64,000 nt of DNA. Origin: Treponema sp. Marseille-Q4130 (GTDB lineage Bacteria > Spirochaetota > Spirochaetia > Treponematales > Treponemataceae). The translations under genes were made by a program, and so were the position numbers. Each line of letters opens with the position of its first letter. The stretch's first letter is position 1. Below, one piece after another: positions 16,963-26,769 of this stretch. The DNA lies in assembly GCF_014334325.1 (NCBI RefSeq), contig NZ_JACSET010000001.1:366910-430909 (forward strand), read 5' to 3'. A model generated the notes under the pieces. That model was given only the letters and a program-made list of their open reading frames with translations, was not told where the DNA came from and made no database searches.

Positions 16963-17059
16963 ATCATCACATGCGTCATTTTAGTATACTCGAAGTGTAA
17001 ACGCAAGCGTTTGAAAGCGTATGGCGCGAAATTATACAGAAGAACAAGGAGTGTCTTGT

Positions 17060-18697
17060 ATGGATGCTAAGATGTTTTGTTTCCAATGTCAGGAAACTGC
17101 GGGCGGCAAAGGCTGCACCGTTTCGGGTGTCTGCGGTAAAAAGCCCGATGTGGCGGCGATGCAGGATTTGCTTATCTATGTGACGAAGGGGCTTTCATGC
17201 GTAACGACGAAGATGCGTCAAGCGGGACTTCCTGTAAGTAAAGACGTCAATCATCTCGTAACGCTCAATTTATTTACGACGATTACGAATGCGAACTTCG
17301 ACAGAGAGTCGATTATTAAGCGGATCGAAGAGACGCTCGCTGCGACCGAGAGCCTTTTGCCTTCAGTATCGGGCGGGGAGGGGCTTCCGGAAGCTGCGAC
17401 GTGGAAAGGCGATGTTTCGAGTTTCGATGCGAAAGCTTCGACGGTCGGCGTTCTTGCGACGAGCGATGAAGACGTTCGCTCTCTGCGCGAACTTATCATA
17501 TACGGTTTGAAAGGATTGGCTGCGTATTCAAAGCATGCGAACGCGCTCTTGCAGGATGATGAAGAAGTCGATGCCTTTATTCAAAAGGCGCTTTCGAAAA
17601 CGCTCGATGCGGGTCTTTCGGTCGACGATCTGGTCGCCCTTACGCTTGAAACGGGAAAATACGGCGTTCAGGGTATGGCGCTTTTGGATAAAGCGAATAC
17701 GGGCGCCTACGGAAATCCCGAAGCGACGACGGTCAATATCGGTGTGCGGAAAAATCCCGGCATTTTGATTTCGGGACACGATATGAAAGATATGGAAATG
17801 CTTTTGGAACAGACACAGGGGACGGGCGTCGACGTGTACACGCATTCCGAAATGCTTCCGGCGAATTACTATCCCGCATTTAAAAAATATCCGCACTTTG
17901 TCGGAAACTACGGAAACGCGTGGTGGAAACAAAAAGAAGAATTCGAAAAATTTCACGGCCCCGTTTTGATGACGACGAACTGTGTCGTGATTCCTCCCGA
18001 CAGTTACAAAGACCGCTTGTGGACGACGGGCGCGACGGGCGTTCCCGGCTGCCGTCACATTCCGGGCGCATACGGCGAAAAAAAAGATTTTTCGGCGATC
18101 ATCGAACAGGCGAAAAGCTGCGAGGCGCCTGAAGAGATCGAAAGCGGAACGATCGTCGGAGGATTCGCGCACGAGCAGGTTTTTGCGCTTGCCGATAAAA
18201 TCGTCGATGCGGTAAAATCCGGAGCGATCAGAAAATTCATCGTGATGGGCGGCTGCGACGGAAGGATGAAGTCGCGCGAATACTACACCGAATTCGCAAA
18301 GCGGCTTCCGAAAGACGTCGTCATTTTGACGGCGGGCTGCGCAAAGTATAAATACAATAAATTGAATCTCGGCGATATCGGCGGCATTCCGCGCGTTTTG
18401 GATGCGGGGCAGTGCAACGATTCGTATTCGCTTGCGCTCATCGCGCTCAAGCTCAAAGAGATTTTCGGTCTCGATGATATCAATAAACTGCCGCTCGCGT
18501 TCAATATTGCGTGGTACGAGCAAAAGGCCGTCATCGTGCTCCTTGCGCTTTTGTACCTTGGCGTAAAAAACATTCACGTCGGGCCGACGCTCCCCGCGTT
18601 TTTGTCGCCCAATGTTTTGAACGTGCTTGTAAAGAATTTCGGTCTTGCAACGATCGGTACCGTCGACGACGATTTAAAATTGTTTTTAGGCGAATAA
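17060..18697 (+). CDS. hcp: Hybrid-cluster protein (hydroxylamine / NO reductase)
   Basis: 545 residues. The N-terminal cysteine motif C7-x2-C10-x8-C19-x5-C25 matches class I Hcp of strict anaerobes, which binds a [4Fe-4S] cluster. Hybrid-cluster ligands appear in [33 protein letters not shown] and [10 protein letters not shown]. The enzyme detoxifies nitric oxide or reduces hydroxylamine in the cytoplasm. ATG 17060 is preceded by AAGGAG; an upstream in-frame ATG (17021) lacks one. Divergent transcription from a Crp/Fnr regulator with a palindrome between them suggests stress-induced control. Confidence 0.96.
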   Translation: MDAKMFCFQCQETAGGKGCTVSGVCGKKPDVAAMQDLLIYVTKGLSCVTTKMRQAGLPVSKDVNHLVTLNLFTTITNANFDRESIIKRIEETLAATESLLPSVSGGEGLPEAATWKGDVSSFDAKASTVGVLATSDEDVRSLRELIIYGLKGLAAYSKHANALLQDDEEVDAFIQKALSKTLDAGLSVDDLVALTLETGKYGVQGMALLDKANTGAYGNPEATTVNIGVRKNPGILISGHDMKDMEMLLEQTQGTGVDVYTHSEMLPANYYPAFKKYPHFVGNYGNAWWKQKEEFEKFHGPVLMTTNCVVIPPDSYKDRLWTTGATGVPGCRHIPGAYGEKKDFSAIIEQAKSCEAPEEIESGTIVGGFAHEQVFALADKIVDAVKSGAIRKFIVMGGCDGRMKSREYYTEFAKRLPKDVVILTAGCAKYKYNKLNLGDIGGIPRVLDAGQCNDSYSLALIALKLKEIFGLDDINKLPLAFNIAWYEQKAVIVLLALLYLGVKNIHVGPTLPAFLSPNVLNVLVKNFGLATIGTVDDDLKLFLGE

Positions 18698-18882
18698 ATC
18701 GAATACCGTGCGATTCGCTTGCGCCCTGTGTCCGGCGGATCGCGCGGATCTTTTACGGTACCGTATGTGCGCATAGGATCGCACCTGCCGTCAATTTGTA
18801 AAATCGTTCAACTTGCCTATTTTATGCTTTACTACTATTATAATAGAGAGAGTTAAAACGGGAGAGAATTAACAAGGAATTT

Positions 18883-21800
18883 ATGGCAGTAATACAGAGT
18901 GCTTTACATAATGAATTGCTTCCGATCCGTATCGGCATCGATGTCGGCTCGACGACCGTAAAAATCGCCGTACTCGACGACGACGATACGCTCATATACA
19001 GCGACTACGAGCGCCACCGTGCCGATATCCGCAGTACGATCATATCCGTCGTAAACAAAGCTCTCGACTTCCTCGAAAAAAATATCGCGGGAGGAGCGGA
19101 ACGGGCGGTTACCGTCAAAGTGACCGGTTCGGGAGGATTGTCCGTGTCGCAGTGGCTTTCCGTTCCGTTTATTCAGGAAGTCATCGCGGCGACGACTGCC
19201 GTCAAAACGATCATTCCGCTCACCGATGTCGTCATCGAACTCGGCGGCGAAGATGCGAAGATTACGTATTTTAAAGGCGGCGTGGAGCAGCGCATGAACG
19301 GTACGTGTGCGGGCGGTACCGGAGCCTTTATCGATCAGATGGCCGCTCTCCTTGAAACGGACGCCGACGGTCTCAATACGCTTGCAAAAGACGCGCACAC
19401 GATTTACCCGATTGCCGCGCGTTGCGGCGTTTTTGCGAAAACCGACGTGCAGCCGCTCATCAACGAAGGCGCCCGCCGCGAAGATATCGCCGCATCCATT
19501 TTTCAAGCCGTCGTCAACCAAACGATTTCCGGTCTTGCCTGCGGAAAGCCCATACGCGGTCACGTCGCGTTTTTAGGCGGACCGCTCCACTTTATGGATC
19601 AGCTGCGTGAACGCTTTATCGTTACGCTGAAATTAAAAGACGACGAAATCATCGTCCCGGAAAATTCCCAGCTTTTCGTCGCGCAGGGCTGCGCGTATTC
19701 GGCCGACCGCCGCTACTCCGGCATGCCGGATTTTGCTTTTCCGACGGTCGCCGATTTCAGAAGCAGCCTTTCGAATCTCGTCGGCGCGGAACTCAGCGAA
19801 GTGCAGCGCTTGGAGCCGCTGTTTAAAAGCCAAAGCGATCTCGACGAATTTGTCAATCGGCATGCAGAAGAAAAAGCGAAGCGCGGCGATTTGGATTCCG
19901 TCAAAGGCCCCGTCTTTCTCGGCCTCGATGCGGGTTCCACGACGACGAAAGCCGTGCTCATCGATCAGGAAGGAAGAATCCTGTGGGATTTTTATGCGGC
20001 GAATGCGGGCAATCCCGTAGACCTTGCCGTCAAAGTTTTAAAAGGCTTGTATGCGCGGCTTCCGAAAGACGTGTACATCGCGCGCGCGGTTTCGACCGGC
20101 TACGGAGAAGCGCTCTTTCAAGCGGCGCTCAACGTCGATGCGGGCGAAGTAGAAACGATAACGCATTTCCGCGCGGCGGACTTTTTCGTGCCGGGCGTCG
20201 AATTTTTACTCGATATCGGCGGGCAGGATATGAAATGCCTTCGTATGAAAGACGGCGCCATCGTTTCCATTCAATTGAACGAAGCCTGCTCTTCCGGCTG
20301 CGGCAGCTTTCTCGACAACTTTGCGCGCACGATGGGTATGGATGTGCGCGAGTTCAGCAAAAGGGCGCTGCTCGCCGAAAAGCCCGTCGACTTGGGAAGC
20401 CGGTGTACCGTATTTATGAACAGCCGCGTCAAGCAGGCGCAAAAAGAAGGCGCATCCGTCGCCGACATCTCCGCGGGTCTTTCGTATTCGGTTATTAAAA
20501 ACGCGCTTTTCAAAGTTATTAAATTGCGCAAAGCGAGCGACATCGGCACGAAAGTCGTCGTACAGGGCGGTACGTTCAACAACGATGCCGTGCTGCGCGC
20601 GTTCGAAAATATTTCGGGCGTGCACGTATTCCGTCCCGACGTTGCAGGCCTCATGGGAGCCTACGGTTCGGCGCTCATCGCCTACGATCAGTGGCTCGAT
20701 CTTTCGGCTCCGAAGCCCGAAGAAGGACCGGGCGCTCCTCGGCATGAAGTCCGTTCGGGCATCGCCACGCTTTCGGATCTCGAGTCGTTCAGCGTCAAGC
20801 TCGATCTCCGCCGCTGCGGCAAATGCCAGAACAACTGTCTTTTGACGATCAACACGTTCAGCACCGGCGGCTTCGAGCGGAAGTTCGTAACGGGCAACCG
20901 CTGCGAGCGGGGAGCGGAACTCGACGGCAATGTCCTCGATGCGAGCAATAAAAAAGCGACGAATATCGAAGCGGGAAAAGAAGGGAAGCTTCCGAATATG
21001 TTCGCATGGAAATACGCGCGGCTTTTTAACAATTACGTTCCGCTCCGTGCCGAAGATGCGCCGATGGGAGAAGTCGGCATCCCGCGCGTACTCAATATGT
21101 ACGAAAATTATCCGCTGTGGTTTACGTTTTTCACTTCGCTCGGTTTTCGCGTGCGCCTTTCTTCCCGGTCGTCGCGCACGGTTTACGAAAAAGGGCTTGA
21201 AACGATTCCGTCGGAGTCGGTGTGCTATCCGGGAAAGATTTCTCACGGACACGTCGAAAGCCTTTTGCAGCAGGGTATAAAATTTATTTTCTATCCCTGC
21301 GCGCCCTACGAACTGCAGGAAGATTCGACTGCGGGCAATCACTATAATTGTCCCATCGTTACAAGCTATCCCGAAGTGCTGCGGAATAATATCGATTCGC
21401 TGAGGCAGGACGCTTCCATTTTGTACATGGATCCGTTTTTGCCGATTTACGATAAAGACCGTCTGGCCGTGCGCTTGGCCGAAGAGCTTATCCCGCACTT
21501 TCCGGAATTGACGAAAGAGCGCATTTCGCGCGCGGTCGACGAAGCGTGGAAAGAAGAGGAAAAGTTTCGGCGCGATACGGAAGAGAAGGGTATCGAAGCG
21601 ATCGAAGAGATGATCAGGCGCGGCGCAAACGGCATCGTGCTTGCAGGTCGTCCGTATCATCTCGATCCCGAAATCAACCACGGTATTCCCGAACTCATAA
21701 ACGATTTGGGACTTGCGGTATTTACCGAAGACAGCGTCGCACATTTGGGCAGCATCGAGCGGCCGCTGCGCATCATCGATCAGTGGACGTATCACAATCG

Positions 21801-23442
21801 ATTATACCGCGCGGCGTCCTTTGTCGCCGGCATGCCGAACATCGAACTCGTGCAGTTGACGAGTTTCGGCTGCGGACTGGACGCGGTTACGGCCGATCAG
21901 GTCGACGAAATCATGCGCGCAAAGGGACGCATGTATACGCTTATTAAAATCGATGAAGGCTCGAACTTGGGCGCGGTGCGCATACGCATACGCTCTCTCA
22001 TCGCCGCGGTAAAAGAGCGCGAGAGACGTCATCAAAAGCCCGTCGTAAAGAGCGCCTCGTATCAAAAGCAGGTGTTTACGAAAGAGATGAAGTATACGCA
22101 TACGATCATCGCGCCGCAGATGTCGCCGATCCACTTCCGTCTCTTTCAAAAAGCCTTCGAATATTCCGGTTATAAATTCGTCGTACTCGATGCGGTCGAT
22201 CCGCGCGCCGTCGATATCGGTTTGAGATTCGTCAACAACGACGCGTGTTATCCGTCGATCCTCGTCACGGGGCAAATGATCGCCGCCCTCGAATCGGGCA
22301 AGTACGATTTGAATCATACGTCCCTCATCATTTCGCAGACGGGAGGCGGCTGCCGCGCGACGAACTACATCGGCTTTATCAGGCGCGCTCTGAACGACGC
22401 GGGCTGGGGACATATCCCCGTGCTGTCGCTGAACGCGAACGGTCTCGAACAAAATCCGGGATTTAAAGTGACGCTCGCACTCCTCGAACGGCTCATCATG
22501 AGTTCGATGATAGGAGACGTGCTCATGCGCGTTTTGTACCGCACGCGCCCCTACGAAAAAGTGCAGGGGTCGGCGAACGCGCTTTACGAAAAATGGAACG
22601 GCAGGGCGGAAATTCAGCTGCGCTCTCTTTCGATCCGCGGTTTTCACAAACTTGTCAAAAACATCATCGACGATTTCGATGCGCTGCCGCTTTTGCCGAT
22701 CAAAAAACCGCGCATCGGTATAGTCGGAGAGATCCTCGTCAAATTCCATCCGACGGCGAACAATCAGATCGTCGATACGATCGAGCGCGAAGGCGCGGAA
22801 GCGGTTATGCCCGACATGGTGAACTTTTTCCTGTATACGTTTTCGACCGGCATTTTCCGCCACGAAAAACTCGCGTTCCCGAAAAAGACCGAAACGATTG
22901 CGCGCCTTCTCGTGTGGTTTATGGAATCGTTCAGAAAGCCGATCGAAAAGTACCTCCGCAAAAGCCGCCGCTTCGACGCACCCGAAACGATATACGAGCA
23001 GATGAAAAGCGTCGACGATATCGTGCAGCTCGGAAACATCACGGGTGAAGGCTGGTTTCTCACGGCGGAGATGGTCGAACTCATCAAAACGGGAGTGCCG
23101 AGTATCGCATGCGTGCAGCCCTTTGCGTGTCTTCCGAATCACGTTACCGGAAAGGGCATGATAAAAGAGCTCCGCCGTCGCTTTCCCGGCGCAAATATCA
23201 GCGCGATCGATTACGATCCGGGTTCGAGCGAAGTCAATCAGCTCAACCGCTTAAAGCTTTTGTTGTCGAATGCGCCGATCGGAAAGCATCCCGACGAAAA
23301 CGAAGAGGGCATGATCGTGATGAGCGACGGCTCCCTCGTAAAACCGGAAATACGTTTTGCCGAGGGGGCCGTAAGCTTTACCGATTTCGAACCCGTTGCG
23401 GCGGGAAACCGTCCTCCGGTGCTCGCGCCGGTGAACACTTGA
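18883..23442 (+). CDS. Large acyl-CoA dehydratase activase fusion (BcrAD/BadFG ATPase x2 + DUF2229 + HgdB-like)
   Basis: 1519 residues, one of the giant fused activases common in anaerobes. Two ASKHA ATPase domains are seen: the first about residues 15-270 (IGIDVGSTTVKIAVLD, MNGTCAGGTGAFIDQM), the second about 345-610 (LGLDAGSTTTKAVLID, NEACSSGCGSFLDNF, with the cluster cysteine). A cysteine-rich linker CGKCQNNC follows near 645, then a DUF2229 region (about 695-950), and a C-terminal part resembling 2-hydroxyacyl-CoA dehydratase subunits (about 1050-1480). Known activases use ATP to drive low-potential electron transfer to a dehydratase. No separate dehydratase genes are adjacent, so the partner or reaction is unknown. 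ATG follows AAGGA; a TATAAT lies at 18839-18844. Confidence 0.9.
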   Translation: MAVIQSALHNELLPIRIGIDVGSTTVKIAVLDDDDTLIYSDYERHRADIRSTIISVVNKALDFLEKNIAGGAERAVTVKVTGSGGLSVSQWLSVPFIQEVIAATTAVKTIIPLTDVVIELGGEDAKITYFKGGVEQRMNGTCAGGTGAFIDQMAALLETDADGLNTLAKDAHTIYPIAARCGVFAKTDVQPLINEGARREDIAASIFQAVVNQTISGLACGKPIRGHVAFLGGPLHFMDQLRERFIVTLKLKDDEIIVPENSQLFVAQGCAYSADRRYSGMPDFAFPTVADFRSSLSNLVGAELSEVQRLEPLFKSQSDLDEFVNRHAEEKAKRGDLDSVKGPVFLGLDAGSTTTKAVLIDQEGRILWDFYAANAGNPVDLAVKVLKGLYARLPKDVYIARAVSTGYGEALFQAALNVDAGEVETITHFRAADFFVPGVEFLLDIGGQDMKCLRMKDGAIVSIQLNEACSSGCGSFLDNFARTMGMDVREFSKRALLAEKPVDLGSRCTVFMNSRVKQAQKEGASVADISAGLSYSVIKNALFKVIKLRKASDIGTKVVVQGGTFNNDAVLRAFENISGVHVFRPDVAGLMGAYGSALIAYDQWLDLSAPKPEEGPGAPRHEVRSGIATLSDLESFSVKLDLRRCGKCQNNCLLTINTFSTGGFERKFVTGNRCERGAELDGNVLDASNKKATNIEAGKEGKLPNMFAWKYARLFNNYVPLRAEDAPMGEVGIPRVLNMYENYPLWFTFFTSLGFRVRLSSRSSRTVYEKGLETIPSESVCYPGKISHGHVESLLQQGIKFIFYPCAPYELQEDSTAGNHYNCPIVTSYPEVLRNNIDSLRQDASILYMDPFLPIYDKDRLAVRLAEELIPHFPELTKERISRAVDEAWKEEEKFRRDTEEKGIEAIEEMIRRGANGIVLAGRPYHLDPEINHGIPELINDLGLAVFTEDSVAHLGSIERPLRIIDQWTYHNRLYRAASFVAGMPNIELVQLTSFGCGLDAVTADQVDEIMRAKGRMYTLIKIDEGSNLGAVRIRIRSLIAAVKERERRHQKPVVKSASYQKQVFTKEMKYTHTIIAPQMSPIHFRLFQKAFEYSGYKFVVLDAVDPRAVDIGLRFVNNDACYPSILVTGQMIAALESGKYDLNHTSLIISQTGGGCRATNYIGFIRRALNDAGWGHIPVLSLNANGLEQNPGFKVTLALLERLIMSSMIGDVLMRVLYRTRPYEKVQGSANALYEKWNGRAEIQLRSLSIRGFHKLVKNIIDDFDALPLLPIKKPRIGIVGEILVKFHPTANNQIVDTIEREGAEAVMPDMVNFFLYTFSTGIFRHEKLAFPKKTETIARLLVWFMESFRKPIEKYLRKSRRFDAPETIYEQMKSVDDIVQLGNITGEGWFLTAEMVELIKTGVPSIACVQPFACLPNHVTGKGMIKELRRRFPGANISAIDYDPGSSEVNQLNRLKLLLSNAPIGKHPDENEEGMIVMSDGSLVKPEIRFAEGAVSFTDFEPVAAGNRPPVLAPVNT

Positions 23443-23462
23443 GACTGTAGGGGAGGAAGCCG

Positions 23463-24824
23463 ATGCGCAGCGCTGCCGGAAAATTAATAATTTTACTTTT
23501 TTTCGTGTGCGGAGCGGCGAATATGCTTTTCGCCGGGGGCCTCGTCCCCGATTCGTCCGACATACGCAAAGAGCTGCGCGAAACGTGGTTTGAAGCCCCT
23601 CTTTCGTTCGTCAGAGAAAACCGTACCGAAGTGCGCACGGCAAAAGACGGAAACCTCTTTCAAATTCGCCTCGAAGAAACCGATACGACTTTTTCCGTCG
23701 TAGTCGCTCCCCGCACGGAAATGCCGGTCGACGTATATTCCGAAAGCGGCAAAACGACGGCGGTACAGGACGTCTATTCCGCTTCGTCGCCGGGGAGCTG
23801 GATCCTCGTCCGGAATAAGCGTTCGGGAAATCCTATTTGCGTGCGCTATTATTTTGCCCCCGACAGCGGCGTATACGTCCAATTTTCTCCGCTCGGAAAA
23901 AGCGCATACGGAGACTTTGTCGTATTCGGAAGTTATTGCGCGCGTCAAGTTCCGACCGGTCTTCCTTTCGAGCGCTTTTATGCGATGTCGTTTTCCGATG
24001 TCGCAGCTCTCACGAAAAATACGCTTCCGTGGCGCTATAGCGTCCGGCGGGAAGGCGCATACGATACGACCCTTTCGATGATACGGATCATCCGTTCGCG
24101 CCTTGCGAACCTCGTCTATGCCGACGACGCGATGTACGACGAAAACGGAAATCCCGTGTCGATTTTAACCGGTGCGCCCCGCCGCATGCACGCCGAAGAT
24201 GCGGGCAAAATGTCGCTTTCTTCCGCCGGATTCGTCAAATGGATCGCCGACGGCATCGTCTATCCGATGACGAAAGGAGGACTCAAGCGGCTGCCTCTCC
24301 TCGAACACACCGTCAACTACGATCCCGTAGGTTTTCAAGGCGTCCTTTCGGAAAAATACAATATATCCTTTGCGCTCGACTGGACGCGCAATCTGGCATC
24401 CGCCGTGTTTTCCGTCGCGACCGGCAAAACCTACCGATATCCCGAATCGGGTGTCGATATGACCGAAGATCCGTTTGCCGCAGAGATGACGGCGGACGGC
24501 GTAAAAAATACCGTCGGGTACGTTAAAGATTCAGGCTATCCCGCATCTTCTCTCGCTTCTCTTTTGTACGTCTTTGCGTCCGAATATCCCGGCGAATGCT
24601 ACCTTGCGGCGATTCGCGAAACCGACCGCAAAAGAATTCCCGAAGTGCACACGTTCAATCAATGCGCGATTTTCTTTCCGTATTTCGACGACGCCGGAAA
24701 ATTTCAGTGTGTCGTATTCCGAAACAATGCCGAAGCGACGCTCGCAGAATTCTCGCGCACGTTTCAAGGTGATTTTATACATCTCGTGCGCGTGCGCACG
24801 ACCGCGACTTTCAACCCGCAGTAA
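23463..24824 (+). CDS. Exported protein of unknown function
   Basis: 453 residues. An N-terminal hydrophobic stretch (LIILLFFVCGAANMLFAGG) looks like a cleavable signal peptide, so the protein is probably periplasmic or outer-membrane associated. I recognise no domain. The mature part is rich in beta-type strands and ends with an RTTATFNPQ tail; aromatic clusters such as ISFALDWTRNLASAVFSVATGKTYRYP suggest a folded enzyme-like or binding domain. It begins 20 bp after the giant activase stop, so co-transcription is likely, but no functional link is evident. Confidence 0.75.
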   Translation: MRSAAGKLIILLFFVCGAANMLFAGGLVPDSSDIRKELRETWFEAPLSFVRENRTEVRTAKDGNLFQIRLEETDTTFSVVVAPRTEMPVDVYSESGKTTAVQDVYSASSPGSWILVRNKRSGNPICVRYYFAPDSGVYVQFSPLGKSAYGDFVVFGSYCARQVPTGLPFERFYAMSFSDVAALTKNTLPWRYSVRREGAYDTTLSMIRIIRSRLANLVYADDAMYDENGNPVSILTGAPRRMHAEDAGKMSLSSAGFVKWIADGIVYPMTKGGLKRLPLLEHTVNYDPVGFQGVLSEKYNISFALDWTRNLASAVFSVATGKTYRYPESGVDMTEDPFAAEMTADGVKNTVGYVKDSGYPASSLASLLYVFASEYPGECYLAAIRETDRKRIPEVHTFNQCAIFFPYFDDAGKFQCVVFRNNAEATLAEFSRTFQGDFIHLVRVRTTATFNPQ

Positions 24825-24864
24825 AACCGCTTTCGGATACTCTCGCAGCGGCGTTTTAATCAAC

Positions 24865-24893
24865 TTGACACTGGCTTTTATAAAGCGTAAAAT
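24865..24893 (+). promoter_or_regulatory. Promoter of gap
   Basis: TTGACA (24865-24870), 17-bp spacer, TAAAAT (24888-24893): a strong sigma-70 promoter, with AAGGGG ribosome site before ATG 24934. Confidence 0.8.
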
Positions 24894-24918
24894 TATCCCC
24901 GTAAAATGATTTTATTAA

Positions 24919-25983
<1,065 letters not shown>

Positions 25984-26020
25984 GTATTTTGCACGGTCGT
26001 ACGCACTTGCTTCGACCGTG

Positions 26021-26086
26021 GGTACGACAACGAATGGGGCTACTCGAACAAGCTTTGCGAAATGATCCGCGTAATCAGCAAGTAAG
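26021..26086 (+). repeat. Duplicate of the 3' end of gap
   Basis: 66 bp identical to 25919-25984 except for one silent change (GTG to GTA, Val). It carries the last 21 codons and the stop of gap again. The 36-bp spacer contains an 8-bp stem CACGGTCG/CGACCGTG (25992-25999 with 26013-26020) whose right arm abuts the second copy. Confidence 0.95.
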
Positions 26087-26128
26087 AGTTTCGCCTCGTC
26101 GCTCGGATTATTTTTAATAATTATTAAT

Positions 26129-26170
26129 CGAAAAACGGTCGGCGTGTGATGCACGTCGGCCGGTTTTTTT
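26129..26170 (+). terminator. Terminator downstream of gap
   Basis: AAACGGTCGGCGTG pairs, with G-T pairs and one bulge, with CACGTCGGCCGGTTT, followed by a T run; TTAATAATTATTAA lies just before it. Confidence 0.7.
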
Positions 26171-26241
26171 ATGCGCACTTCCGATCTTTTTCATTTATTC
26201 TTGCGGAGCGTTCAATTCCCGATGCTTTGCGGCGAGCTTGT

Positions 26242-26712
26242 TTATGTCGATACCGCCGATTTTCCGTGCAGCTTTTTTTGAATCCGCTCTTGTACGCCTG
26301 ATGCCGGAGAGAGCGTCGTCATCGAAAAATAATGTCGTTTTTTTTCAAAGACGAACGACGCGTCGATGCGGTGTTTTACATCGGTAAAAAGTACGGAATA
26401 CCATTTTTTCGGAGGCAGTTCCGTTTCGAGCGCTTCGATCCGGCCGAGGTCGATGAGCTGCTCGGTAGGTTTTTTCCCGTGCGTCATTTGCCGAAACATC
26501 AGCGACATAAAATTTTCGGAAGGGGAAACGTAAAAATACAGTCCTCGTACGCCGAATACGAGAAGTCCCCACAGCTCTGTACGCGAAGTGGTGAGCGAGA
26601 GCGCGGCATATGTTTTTTTATCCGCATTGATGCACACGAATTCCACTTCTTCGACGGCATCGCCCGTCTTTTCTTCGAGTTCGATAAAAAATTGTTTTCG
26701 TTCGTCGTTCAT
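26242..26712 (-). CDS. Protein of unknown function
   Basis: 156 residues, no signal peptide, one hydrophobic stretch (WGLLVFGVRGLYFYVS). No family recognised. The sequence is balanced in charge and reads as a small soluble alpha/beta domain (FFIELEEKTGDAVEEVEFVCINADKKTYAALSLT), reminiscent of PH-like or GRAM-like strands but not assignable. It is divergent from the 880-residue membrane-anchored protein, sharing a short symmetrical promoter region. The predicted -10 box ends 8 nt before the ATG and no ribosome site is present, so the mRNA may be leaderless. Confidence 0.65.
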   Translation of the reverse strand: MNDERKQFFIELEEKTGDAVEEVEFVCINADKKTYAALSLTTSRTELWGLLVFGVRGLYFYVSPSENFMSLMFRQMTHGKKPTEQLIDLGRIEALETELPPKKWYSVLFTDVKHRIDASFVFEKKRHYFSMTTLSPASGVQERIQKKLHGKSAVST

Positions 26713-26720
26713 ATAAAAAT

Positions 26721-26762
26721 ACTATAGCAGATACTGAAAAAAAATTACATATCTGCTATACT
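26721..26762. promoter_or_regulatory. Symmetrical divergent extended -10 promoters
   Basis: A perfect 11-bp inverted repeat TATAGCAGATA (26723-26733) / TATCTGCTATA (26750-26760). On each strand it supplies an extended -10 box: TGC-TATACT on plus (box 26757-26762) and TGC-TATAGT on minus (box 26726-26721). The boxes end 7 and 8 nt from the two ATG codons. Confidence 0.65.
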
Positions 26763-26769
26763 GTTCGCT

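Noticed and set aside
20206-21795. Long minus-strand frame of 529 codons inside the activase gene.
   Set aside because: It is the antisense of a confidently identified coding sequence, rich in Arg/Phe as expected for a shadow frame.
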